Shown here piece by piece: positions 24,901-37,569 of a stretch of 64,000 bases of DNA (positions are counted from its first letter, which is position 1; each line of letters starts with the position of its first letter). The notes beneath the pieces were generated by a model. The model did no database searches, was not told the origin of the DNA, and worked only from the letters and a program-made list of their open reading frames with translations. The translations under genes were made by a program, and so were the position numbers. This stretch comes from Phalacrocorax aristotelis (Eukaryota; Chordata; Aves; Suliformes; Phalacrocoracidae): NCBI RefSeq assembly GCF_949628215.1, contig NC_134278.1:48760191-48824190 (forward strand). The letters run 5' to 3'.

Positions 24901-26697
24901 ACCATTAGCAAGCAGTAAGGTCAGGCAGCTCACTCTTCTGACACCCACCCACGTATTCTGTCTGGATCTCTAAGCACTTCTGCAGTACAAGGTATTGTTA
25001 TTTGCAATAATCATCTGCAGCTTATTTGCATAGACAGCACATCTTGATGTGCAGCGTCAAAGCAGTGTTGCATTCTGTTGATATCAGCTGTGCATTAAGT
25101 TCAGCACCAAAGGACAGTGGAAGATTTCCCATATAAAGCATTAAGGTGGCATGTGTTAAACCAAAATGAAGGGTGAAAAAAAAAAGTAACAAGTCTACTG
25201 CAGCCTTTTCATTCATTTTCATGGTTTGTTTTGTCATACATATGCCTTTCAGTTTGTCAAAATTATGTCAAATTTGGAGTTAAATTCTAGAAACTGTAAA
25301 GAGGAGTCCCACATGATGCCAAGCAGGCATTTGTCTGTGCATTTGCCCTGCCTAAAACTAGGTTCTAAGAAAAATCTCTGTGGACAGGAAGGCTTTTCAG
25401 TTAAAATACAAAAACCAGGAGATCTACATCTCCAAATTAAACACTTTTGACTTTCTTCTCTTCCAAATGGACGCATCTCATGCCATTATCCTAACTTGTA
25501 GAAAAGCAATTGCTGAAACCATCATCCCAAGGTCCTTCTCATGGGACAGAAGCATTAGACATTTCCTAGGGCACTTCCATACACTTTAAGACATCGCTGG
25601 GGGTGTTATTAAACCCTCCATATGTTAGAACTATGTAAGGAATTTATCAGCTTCTGCATGCCCATTCAATAATGGCATGATCTGCCAGCTTATTGACAAC
25701 AACCTTCCAATAAGGTCTTGCTATGTCAGAGCTGACAGCTAGGTCTGGCTTCTTTAACAACACCTTAACATTAAAAAATATGTCTTTGAATCTTACAGAA
25801 AGACTACAATATCTTGCCACAAGCTGAGTGAACTGTGGCACTATCTGAGTTTCCTTGAATTCCTCTGAGAAAAACTAATCTATTAAATATGAATTTAGAA
25901 CAGAATTAAAAACAAAATCAAATGGCTTTTGGCAGGAAGCTGCTGTACGTTCTTTATGAGAAACCACCTGTGATTAGCAGTCCACTGGGCAAATGTTAAA
26001 ATCAGGGTGCCCAGCAAGAACTCAAAGTGTGTCACCTTCATTTCCCGTACCTGAAGCATATTTTAACTTGTATTTTCCCCTTTATTCTAGATTTTGTTTA
26101 ATCACTTCCTACAGACCACCATTTAAAACATGCTTTCTTACTTGCTGAGTTGTAGGGGGTCATTCCTACAGGTCTGTTTTTGTATCCATAGTACCATAAA
26201 TAATGACCTTCATGTATGGCCTTGTTATCTTTCCCATTTTGGTATCTCTCAAAGTGACATTTGGCTGGGTGCTCCTGTGTCGGAGATGGAGTAACAATAC
26301 TCACAGGTATTGAACCACATTTATTAGGAAAACATTCCCTGGGCTATTGACTCATAACTTAACATGGTTCTCCTGTACATTTTCCTTGCAAATTTTAGAA
26401 CTAATCATTTTACAGGTGGTTTCAAAGCAGAGCAGTATAGCTTCTCACATGGTTTTCTTTCCTCTTGAAAGCACGCACTTGCATTAGCAAGTTACGCTCA
26501 TGTTTTACTGCTGATAGATTGAATTACATTTATCACTCTGCAAGCAGAAACAGCATGACTGCCCTTCTACATGTGAAACATGCAATTCATCGATTTCTGG
26601 AGCTGTAACCACAGCTTTGCATTTATCATATGTCAGTTCAGGTTTACTGCAGTCCCCCGTGCAGGACAACGTAGTTTAAAACATTGCTATTAAAGAG

Positions 26698-26711
26698 AAA
26701 AAAAAAAAAAA
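26698..26711 (+). repeat. Poly-A run (14)
   Basis: Fourteen A in intergenic DNA, with no recognisable retroposon upstream. Confidence 0.8.
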
Positions 26712-27368
26712 GAAATATTTCACATACAATGGTAACATTCATCAACTGTTCTCTGCAGAGCGATGTAGCACTATTTATCAGCTACCAGTTTCCAATCTCT
26801 CTAGCAATAACTTTCTTACTCTTATAGATGTCTCAGAGATCTAAGTACAAAATGACAAAAAGAATAGTTCAAACACGACCCATATAAACCTGCTACTTGT
26901 GCTGAGCTAACACCCTTCTTTTACAATAAGAAGAAGCAATTTTTGATCCCTGATATTTTTGTCTGAAGGTTCAGATCAGTTTCATGACCCTTAAGGAAAT
27001 CATTTTGCCCCCAAAATTAAGAGCTTCACTCCCAATTTTGAATACCCCCATCTGAGTGAACAGCTCTGTATTAAGGCATCCTATTTCAGAAGCATCTGAA
27101 TCCTTCAAGCACTCAGCTTCGTGTAGGCAGCCCCTGCTCAAGGGGACTGTCTGCTGACCTCATGGATGTATTAGAAACCCAAACAAACCTTGGCACCTGC
27201 TATTTATTTTCAGATTAAATAAAAACGAAGGTAAGTGACAAAAACCTCATCCCTATCTCAACTATTTAAGTTGATATCTGCAAATATGTAACACCTTTAC
27301 TTAGTTCTGAAGCAATTCCACCTGTTTGCCCCTTTTTTGGTTTGTGGCTGCGATCAGCCACAATGGTT

Positions 27369-27390
27369 GGGTTGGGTTGGGTGTGGAGGG
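27369..27390 (+). repeat. GGGTT repeats, G-quadruplex candidate
   Basis: Three GGG runs are each separated by TT, followed by TGTGGA and a fourth GGG. It is a short tandem of the 5-mer GGGTT. It is not telomeric, because the unit lacks the A of TTAGGG. Confidence 0.65.
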
Positions 27391-28554
27391 CCAATGTCTC
27401 TTGTTCCTGATAAAGCAAGCCTGTTCTGTTGTCGAGAAAGTCAAGAGAAGGTTTTTCTTCCCTTCTCTTCCAGAGGCGTTCCTCGTCCATTCCAAATCCC
27501 AGATGGTCAGTGGGAGAGAGGCTGCAGAAACACACCTAGGATCATCTGCATAATATTCAGCAAGCAAAATTTCATTAACCTGGAGCTCATCACATCTCTC
27601 TAGACTTTAAAGAGCAAAGTGTATTTCAGCAGGAGGAGCAACAAAGTGATAGTTTTGCCTGCTTTCAGACCTAGAGGCACCGCAGCTGCCTGCCTGACAC
27701 TGTGACAGGCACAGCAATGCAGTCACCCGCTTGCTCCGGCTCAAGGATCTTCTCTTAGTCCTTTGCACTAGAAAAGACAGCTCTTACCAGAAGAATAGCT
27801 TGTCTTGGGGTAGGAGGAACATGGGGGGAAGAGCATGGCAACCATCACCGCACCTTGTACTCCAGCTGAAATACATTTGCAGCTGGCTGAGGGGAAAAGC
27901 AGAATTTGTTCTGTCAGATGACCACAAGGACATGTCAGCACAGCTGCAGAAACCAGCAAACTTAGACCTCTTACTGAAAATATATTATCTGAGGCAAATG
28001 AAAGCAGAATAGCTTAAACAAAAACGGTGTCGTCTTTTGACACTTAGCCTTGAAGATTGTTTCTTTCTATCACAGCTACTTTCATGTGGTTTAAAACATG
28101 AATAGCAAAGTCACAGATTCCTTAATCACAAGGCAGGTCCTATTTGTTTGTTGTTCTCTGTGTGTGAAAACCGTTTTTTTCTGGTTACTGTTAAAGATGT
28201 TTGAAATGAAAGGCTGTAAAAGAAAATCTCCCAAAAAAAGCATTGGCTTCCACTATTGTACAAAAATGTTAGCAAAGAATAAATTATGTGATGATTTTAT
28301 CTGGTTTTATCTGTTTTGTCTCTTCAGAGGTAAATTATTTTTAGATGAAACAGGGCATATGAAAAGATAACCCCCCAAAAATATCATTTCCACCTCCTGC
28401 AAAACTTGCTAGTATGAAAACAAAGCAAAGTCTTTCCAATGGTTTTTATTAAGAAAATGTCATTTCCACCTGTCAATAAGGACAGTCATTTGAAAGGTGG
28501 GAGATCCACATTTGAGATCTTACTGTCAGGCAGAGCAGAGGCGTCAGTTTGTCT

Positions 28555-29600
28555 TCCTCAAATCCCAGGTCTAGAAAGGACCTCAAAAGGTCAAGTGATC
28601 TGGCCTCCTTTTCAAAGCAAATCAGGTTGTTCATGGCCATGTCCCATCTAGTTCTAAACACCTCCAAGAATGGAGACACCACAACCTCCCTGGGTACCCT
28701 GTTACACTGTTTTTCCACCAGGAGGGTGGTTAAATATTCCTAATATCTACTTGGAATTTACCTTGTGGCAGCTAGTCTCTGTTGCCTCTCAATTTTTCCC
28801 TGTGCACCTCAGGAAACATCACTGAAGGGTAAACACCACCCACTGCACTCCCTTCACCTGCTCACCACAAGAAGCGATCAGACTGATCAGGCAGAATCTG
28901 CCCATGGTAAATCCAGGCTGTTCCCTGTCACCTTCCTGTCCTTCGCATGCTTGGACATGGCTTCCAAGAAAACAGGCTCCATAATCTTCTTGGGGAGAGA
29001 AGTTAGGCCAATAGCTTCCTGGATCCTCCTCCTTGCCCTTCATTAAAATGGCCACAACATTGGCCTTTTTTTCTCTCCCCTGACTGCCATGGCCTTTCCA
29101 AGGTGATAGAGAGGGGCCTTGCAGTTGCATCAGCCAACCCTCAGCACCCTTGGATGCCGCCCATGTGATTCCACAGTCTTGCGCTTCCTGTGTTGACTTA
29201 AGTGCTTAGTAACGCAGTCTGCTGTTCCGGTAAATATCATCCTCCCAGTCTCTACAACTAGACTCAGAGAACTGGGAGGCCTCAGGACAAGCCTTATCAG
29301 TAAAAACTGAAACAAAAAGGGTATTGAGTATCTCAGCCTTTTCCATGTCCTTTGTCCTTAGGTCCCTGTGCCCCACTGAGCCATGGCCTCACAGTTCCCT
29401 GGTCTTCCTTTTGTTGCCAGTGTATTTGTAGAAGCCCTTCTTGTTGCCCTTCACTAGATCCTCGTCCACTCCAGTCATGCAAGCTACCCCAGCACATTTC
29501 TGTAATCACAATGATTTCATAAGTCTGCAACTGCACGTGGACTTCAAATTCCTTTTGTTTCCCATGCTGCATATGTACCTGCACAAATGCTTGATTGTCT
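28555..29600 (-). mobile_element. Old CR1 LINE copy with pre-RT region, rearranged
   Basis: On the minus strand the left end (28555-28860) is a diverged CR1 3' region, visible on the plus strand as GGAGACACCACAACCTCCCT and GTTACACTG. From 28860 to 29540 the plus strand reads like the complement of the CR1 ORF2 linker between endonuclease and RT. Near 29440-29330 it gives GNKKGF, then a KRKTRE-like stretch, then EKAE. Near 28930-29110 it has GGCTTCCAAGAAAACAGGCT-type text. The right end (to about 29600) includes CTGCAACTGCACGTGGACTT and CCCATGCTGC, which I associate with the same repeat in birds. Most of the RT core is missing, and stops are frequent. The boundaries are approximate. Confidence 0.85.
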
Positions 29601-32087
29601 GCCTTTATAGAAAATAAGCAAGCAAACTCTCCTCCTTTAATATTTCTTATAAGAAGTTCTGTTTATCTACAAACATACCAATGCTATAACTTCTTGGATA
29701 GCTAAAAACTGGAACAGTAAGTTAAAAGCTTTCTTTTTGCTTATGTATGGATTTCATAAAGTCAATAGTCAAACACTAGCTATATCTCCCATGTCCATAG
29801 CCTGAAAATAAAACACAAAAAAGCAGATAGACTGGAGGGGGTGAAATGGGGTCTGAAGGGAATGTTACAGACAGGAAGATATTAGGGATGTACAGTTGGG
29901 TATTCTTGGGTATTGATACTCTTCCCTAATAGTGACAAGTGTTCTCCAACACTGAACATAGAGTTCAAAGTATTTAAAAGTCTCAAGAATTAGAGATAAG
30001 GAAGATTTTGGCTATGGTGTCCAAGTGTCATGGACATGGAAAGCACACCTTACAGAAGGAATACTTAATTTAATGGAATAGAAAAAACCACACTCCAGTA
30101 GAAGTTGAATCCAAGTAAATTTAAGTTATACATAAGTTATAAGTTTTTAAAATCGTGTAGCAGTTGACTACAACAACACATTTGTAAAGAAAAAAAGTGG
30201 AGTCTCCAGCTGTTCAATTCTCTTTCCTGGCAGTCTTTCTGGAAAGTATATTTTAACAGAACAGAAATAACTGGCTCCTGAAAAAGCATATCTTGTGGCC
30301 TCTTCTACAAAAGGCCAGATGCGAACATACTGATAGACCTGAATGTTCATAGACTGAAACCATAATAAAGCACATAGTTTCTTGGTTCTGCCTACACAGC
30401 AAACAAAATACTCAGCAAGCACCATAGCAAGTCAGAAGCGTCCCCAACTGCACCACGTTCAGTGTAGCTGCTAAGGCGCTTCTTGCTGGAAAAGATTAAT
30501 TTTCCTTTTACTTGCATCAATAAACTCAGACAAAGTTTCAGGCTTACTGATGTGAATAGATCAGAAATGCAGTAGGGCAACAGCCTGTTTATATTTCTGT
30601 AGAATGACATTTATTGCGAGAGTGAACTTTACAAACACTTAGGAGCAGATGGTGACTGGTCTCCTTGATGGTACACGGGGGACGGAGAACCCCTAAGAAC
30701 CAAGCACAAAGGAAATCTCGGCAGTTCACAAGGTAACACCTCCAGCAACAGTAGCTTCCCCAAAGCAACAGGGCTTTTTCTGTTTGCCCTTTACATGGGG
30801 CTAAGCCTCACTGGGTATGAGTTCACCAAGAGGAACAGATGTGGCAACCTTGTCAAGATGGACAGAGCTGTCACCTACTCCTTGCGGTCTTCAGAGATTG
30901 GGGCCTTCTTCAACTGAACTTTTGCAGGTAGTTCAAGCTTATGCCGAAGTGTGCCAGAATGTTTGGAGGAATCCTAAAGCAGGAACAAACAAGGACAATG
31001 TCTTGGCAGGTAACTGTCCTTTTTCGTTCAGGTGTCTGACCATTCGCTCACATTCAGCAATCCTTTTTTAGCTTTCTTCTTTTGCTGTCTGAGTCAGCCC
31101 CTTTTAAACAGCTTGCTGTCCTGACTCCCCCAGGCTGCAGATTTTGATGTTGGTCTGGCACCCCACTGTGATGAGCAGAACTTCATGCCCAACACTGCAG
31201 GCATGGAGCAACGCCCACCCACTCTAGCAACAGGGGCCTGGAGGCAGGGGATCTTTCCCCTTCCCTCTTCCCTAAGATGACTCCCATGTCCTGTTCAGCT
31301 CTCACAAATAGGCTTTAAATTGCTTGCAGATTATTGCTAATAATCTGTCCACAAAAGCACACTTCTCTCTGCACACTGCAGATACACTCTTTCGGTTTTA
31401 CGAAATGCAGCTATTCACATCAGCAAAATCTGCATGTTTTACCAGGCTCTTTGCCATTAATTCTCATCTGTGCCAAAGAAAGAGGATGCTCTTTGAGCTA
31501 CCTGATGAAGGTACTCTTTAAGCATTTTCGTTGCATACGTAGTGCATACAGAACGCATACCTCTGCAGTGCAGCATTTGAGAATGTACCTTTACATATTA
31601 GCATATTGCAGGCAACAAACACAGGCGTAGTGTAACAACGTATCCTTTTCACAATCATCCAAGGTATATGTTAGAAGGTCAGCTCTGCGGATTTATCTGC
31701 ACAGACAGCATAGAAAAGTGTTTTAAAAAAAGATTTAGAAATAAAACTCTGGGTGCTACCATTCTACGAGAAGTGAAAACTAAAAGCTACAAAATCATGC
31801 AGACTTCATTTTGGACTAGTTAACCTTACAAGTACAGTTGCTTCAGACATTTTCCCAGGAGAATTGAAAGCCAGTGGAGGAAAAAGCATTTGTGTGCAAG
31901 CATGCATATCTTGCACATACACACAGGCACATACATTATATTTATGCAGGCGTGTGGTGCAATTTCTCCTTTACACTGAATAAAGCATACAGGATCCTAA
32001 GAACTACCAGTTAATCTGGTGGCTGTATCTTCAGATACAGAGCACATCTGCCAAATGACAGAGAAATGGATTGATCGCCACAGATGA

Positions 32088-32100
32088 TTTTTTTTTTTTT
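32088..32100 (+). repeat. Poly-T run (13)
   Basis: Thirteen T in intergenic DNA. Confidence 0.8.
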
Positions 32101-34423
32101 ACTTGATGCTGATGTAATTTATATCAGAAGCAGAGCTGGAATGCCAACCTGGACCAGCAGCCAGCTGCGGCCCCAACACATTAGCTCCCAGATTCCTCTG
32201 ATAGTTGTGTACATCTGTAAATCTATCAACCTGTCAGACCCAACTTCTGAACCACTTTAATGTGTTCCAAAGATAAACACTCCTATATTTAGGGACGGAA
32301 ATGAGAGGCTTCTTCTGCTGATAAAAATATGATTTACAACAGGTGTTGGGACAGAACATTTCCAATTAAAAACATCACTTAAACATTTTGCTTGTCCTCA
32401 ATGAAATCAGAACGTCAGTGTAATTCTGTTTGTTAATTTTAGCTTGATTTACTAGGAATAATCTGCCTGAGCCGGTAGCTGATCTCCAAAGCATTCCAGC
32501 TTTCTGTGGAATAACAAGGAATAAGAAACATGCTACTGTAAAATAAGCAAGGCTGGTGTGAAGTTTGTTCCTGGATAGCCAGAGAGACAAGCCTATAGCA
32601 AGTGCTCAGCAATGACCAAATAAAGGCCCAGGGACCTTTTTCTAGCAGACAACTCAGCAACTTCAAAAGATTTCTTGGACTAATTCACTCGTGGTATGGG
32701 CCAATAAAGCAGTATTAATCTCCTGCTTTAAATCAAGTTTCTGTCATAAGGGTCCATTAATCTCTCCCATGTTATCAAGTGTTTTAGTGGTAGGAAATTA
32801 TATTCCTAAATTGAATTTTGTTTTCTTTCAGTGTAGCAAGAAATATTTTCAAACTTCTAATAGGAAATGTAAAACCTATGACACTAACAATACATTTGAA
32901 TAAATAAAAGCTATAAATTAAAGCCACTTTCTTCCAAACCCCAACATTAGAGCAAAATAACAAAAACTGGCTGCCTAGAAAGAAGAAATTAAATACAAGA
33001 TTTTACCTGAAAGTGCAGCAACAGATGGTTCACTTTTTTATTTAGCTTTTTATAGCAATTGGATATTTTATAAAAACCCTTTACAGTCAAATAATCTCCA
33101 GGCACTAATAAAACACTTATTGATTCTCAGTGTATACACTTAGTCTACAAGATGCCCTAACCTGCAGCCTCTACTGTTTTTAATGGAAACAGATACTCTT
33201 TACACAAGTCTGCAAAGTTAGTGCCGCTTTGTTTCATAGGAGACAAATTTACAGTAAGTGTCTTTGCATTAAATTTACTATGCTAAAGTTAAAATGGATA
33301 ACCACAGGCAACAAAACAACTTAATTTTATGGCCAGCAATAGAGCTGCAGGGTGGATAGGGGTAGGAGGCAGCAGAATCTACTGCAGCATTGACAAATTT
33401 TACAGCCTTTGCTTTTCAAGAACAACAATACCACAATCTCAGAAACGTTTGGGTGGACTTGCCCCACAGAATTCTTTGAACATTGTCTACTGCTGACCAT
33501 TACTATCTCACTGAGTCCTGCAAACAGCATGGGTTAGGGGCTTAGATCAAAGATACCACCTGCATGGTCACACAGCAGTAAATAGAGAGAACCCTTATAT
33601 ATCAATATATCTTGATTTGCGTTAGGCAGAGCATTCAAAGCCACATGCCTGGGCACCACCACTCAGTCCACATCAGCTTTGCAGCCCAACCCAAATTCAT
33701 GTGGTACAAAAGGAAGGAATCATGATTTATCAGGCTTTGGACAAGGTAGATTAATTCAATTTCACTCAGATGCAATTTACATTTAAAAAAGAGACAACCT
33801 GTGTAGCTATAGATTTATTCCCTCTCTATAGTAATTAGACCTTCCTCACAAAGTGAAAGGCAGAACACTTGCAACAAAACCTTTACTTTGGGGACAGGTG
33901 GGGGTGGTGATCTCTTAAGTTCAGCTGGGAAACACAAAGTAATGACTGAATACAATCAAAAGCACAGCAAGAACTGACTTGCTTTAAATACTCCTGTTTT
34001 CACTCCTATGACAATGATCTCTCAGAGTCTCCTCTGGCATCACCATGATCTTCATTGCTGCATTTTCTAATATGTCCCAACCTTTAAAGTATCTGTCCTT
34101 GTAATTGGAGATGATCATGAAAACATGAGGTTTTGCCCATAAGGAGAATTTATTATAAACATTTCCCAAGGCTAATACGGACACCTGCATGATGTATTTG
34201 CAAGTAGAGCCATCTCATACACACACAAAACAACTAATAGCAGTGAGCTGAGGAGGCTACGATGAAGACCATCTCTCAGGCTACTGGCTACTTTTGGTGA
34301 CAGGAATGAAACAAGTTACATTTTTGCACTGTGTCAGATCTTAAGTGTTTGCACAAAACAGACCTCTTCATTTTTAGCCAGCTGTTTTTTGTGACAAACA
34401 GAGGAATCCTACTCCCATTCAAT

Positions 34424-34496
34424 AGAAAAACAAGGGAGAAAAGAGAGAAGGGGGGAGAGAGAGAAAGGGAAAAGCAACAGAGGTGGAGAGAAGGGT
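34424..34496 (+). repeat. Polypurine tract
   Basis: The tract is almost entirely A and G, with few interruptions (GGGAGAAAAGAGAGAAGGGG, then GAGAGAGAGAAAGGG). It produces open frames on both strands by composition alone. Confidence 0.75.
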
Positions 34497-37400
34497 GGCT
34501 GCAGCCACTGAGGCTGAGGAGAAAGTGGGTATGCATCCAAGAGCTGGCAAGCCTCAGGTTAGCATTGCAGCAGCTGTACTGTTGTTTCTGCAAACAATTT
34601 TTAATGAAAAGAGCCTGTTCCTGTCCGTGCATCCAAAGGGGCCTCAACATTTTTTACAGTCCATTTGTTTGCCTATCAGGCTACTCCCTCACAACATTAA
34701 TTTTATCCTCTTTCAAGTTAAGCTGTTTTACTGCACACATCTGAGAGGTGTTTGCAGTCCCAGCTCCAAAGAAAATAGATGGCGCATACTGCCGCATTCA
34801 CCACATCTCTGCAGAAACTTCTTCTGTGGTTTGCCCTAAGTATCCCTCTGATAAGTAGCAGAAGACATGTCTTCCAAAAACACTAACATTTTCCCTGAAG
34901 ATTGCTGATCAGAGTCTTTTCCTACCATAACCTGGGTCCAGCCATAAAGAGGAAATATGGTCTTAGGACAACATAATCAGAACCACATGCTCCTCTAAAA
35001 TTCAGGATTTTAAGAACTCCTCAAAAGTACATGTAAAAATATGTAGTGTAGGACAGATGTTAACTGTCATATTTCAAGGTGCTCTTCTACATAGAGAAAG
35101 AGAATCTAAAGAGAGTAATAGACTGCTTTAAGGTAAGTGTCCTTATTTGTGTTACTTGAATTCAGTAAAGATTTACATAAGTCTCTGCTCAGAACATAAA
35201 TACAAAAGTTTGGCAGTAAAAATAAAAAAAGGCCAGCAGCTGAAAATGGAAGGAAATGACAAAACAAGTTATTCAAAGGTCAAACCACACCTCCCATAGA
35301 CAGCAGTCTATTAAAAAAGGGCTAACATACAGACACTTAAATCATTAAAGGGGAATTAGGCTAATTATCATATAATACTGCTCATTAGAGGAATATTGTG
35401 TGATACTCCCATTCCAATGAGTTCTTATACCAATTTACAAACAAGGCACCATTTTCTTAAACAAGCTGTTGATACACATGATGCCTTTTCCCAAAAGTTA
35501 AAAGCCAAGCACCTTTGGAAGTTCAGCAAAGATTTCTGAATAGAAACTTCATTTACCCACCAAGTTACACGAGCCTGATGTACAGGATGTCCAACACTTA
35601 GATCGACCTTTGACAGGATTAAGGCCTGGCATCCTGCAAAGATAGAAATCAGAGCATTCTACTACTGGCAAGGGAGACTTAGCAGCAAATAATTCAAGAT
35701 AATTACACTTAAATGCATTCCCATTGCTTGATGGTACCGATTCCTTCTTTGCATGAAGCATGCAGCAAAACAAAACCAGATGTTTACCTTCTGATGCAAC
35801 TTTATATGCCAAAAAAGCAATTTAAAGTCCTGATGTAATAATATAATATTTAATGGAATGGCTGGCAAGATGATCTCACTTGTAAAGATAGGTGCCACCA
35901 ATACCTCAACTCTACTGCAGTCAAAAAGAAAACGCAAGGGTCAGCAAAAGTGGGTGTTCTGCAAGTAGCCCTGTAGGCTCTGAGATCTGGTACTCTGAGA
36001 CCATAATCTGAATTTCATGTGCTATAAACAGAGACAGAAGTTATGCCACCTACATACACTGCTCGTATCTTTCATTATGAAATATTTTTAGTGTGTGATT
36101 TCTTGCTTCTGATGATGTCGATTTTTGCGTTACACCCAGGGAAATACCAATGTCATAAAAATACAATAATTAAGTTCCCTTACTTAAGCAGGTTCAGACG
36201 TACTGAACTAGCACAGCTTTATGGTCCAGGATCAGAGTAGATAGTTATCCTAAGGCAGAAAAAGCAGTGGAAATATTTTAGATGGATTTATATTTGGCAC
36301 TCCTCTTTTTAGGGCTGGTAGGAGCTGATGTTTGGCATATATCACCACCAGGCTATATATCACCATCAGAATTAAAGACCTTCAAACCTTGCAAATTCTT
36401 TGCTGGTTTACTGTTTTCTATCCATGCCTTCAACAAGACATGCTCAGAAGAATTCCTAATGTTGTGAAGTTTGATTTGTCTGAAGGAGAGGATGACATGA
36501 AATTTAAAGATCTCATATTCCACCTCCACAGAAAAATAAGGTACATTTAAAAAAAAAAAAACAACAGCATCTCTGCAGAGCTGCAGGATAGCACCCCTGG
36601 ATTAAGAGACTGTCACATTTCTGGAGAAGCAAGAAACTCCTCTCCTCTTGCTCCCCAACTTCTTTTATTTCTTTCTTTTAAGTGCTGCCTGCTTCAAATA
36701 CAGACTTAAAGTTTTTCATGTATGTAACTGTTCACCTTACAAAGATACAAAGCACAGGGCAAAACAAACCAAACATTTATTTATCTTTACAGTGTCAAGA
36801 AACTGCTTTCCACTTTGTAGGAAGCACCATTTTTCCCCTCCAGGAAAATTTTTACAGAAGCAGGAGACATGTACCTACACCAGTCACATTAACAGTAGGC
36901 TTTAAAGCATGATGCCAACACAATACTGGGGAAAAATAACTCGTGAGTTTCAGTTAGACAAAACCTGCTAAAATATATGCATTAGGCTTTATTTTAAACT
37001 AAAAAAAATGTTATTTGTAGAAAATATATATGTTGAAGGCACATATTAGATTTAGTGTCAGTCTCTACAGAATAAAGAAAAAATGCAGACTCTCCTAAGT
37101 ATAGCTTGTACTAGTGAGAGGTTGTACATATAGAAAAAAGGCAAGATCTACACAAGACAGACTGTGGGTTCAAATTTAGGTGGTTGGTCTTGGTACAGAA
37201 ATTGCCAGGTGATATTGAATGGATACAGAAAAAGACCCAAACAAGAGGATCATGACACTGACATCAAGGCCTCTGAAAATGAATTTAGTTTCTGCTGTGA
37301 GAAGAAAGTAACGTTTCCCATAAGATACCCCTACTGCTTAAAAGAAACTTTCCAACTTTGTCAGAAGTTAGAAAGCAACAACTAGAAACTTATTTATCTG

Positions 37401-37569
37401 AAAGATAAGGAATCAGTGTTAAACCATGGGGATTTCCCACCTTTATCAAATGCACCCCTACATTCAGGTGACGGGGAGGACAAGACACTGAAGCAGAAGC
37501 AACCCTTGGAAAGGGTTTGGCTGATCCTGAGTCCTTCTGTGTAACTTTATTACCATTTTCAAACTTTGT

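Larger units (their letters stand above)
20746..28554. other. Intergenic, no gene seen
   Basis: It holds an L2/MIR-like fossil (21765-21915), a 13-bp direct repeat (24278-24304), a poly-A run (26698-26711) and GGGTT repeats (27369-27390). No coding signal is visible. Confidence 0.65.
29601..37569. other. Intergenic, no gene seen
   Basis: It holds a poly-T run (32088-32100), a polypurine tract (34424-34496) and a small tandem duplication (36334-36369). Open frames of 118-137 codons at 34288-34839 lie on both strands over the polypurine tract and are compositional. Confidence 0.65.

Noticed and set aside
27369..27390. Interstitial telomere repeat.
   Set aside because: The unit is GGGTT, not TTAGGG, and there are only about three copies.
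34288..34839. Open frames of 118-137 codons on both strands.
   Set aside because: They overlie the polypurine tract, where stop codons are scarce for compositional reasons. The translations are low-complexity (RE-, K- and S-rich).
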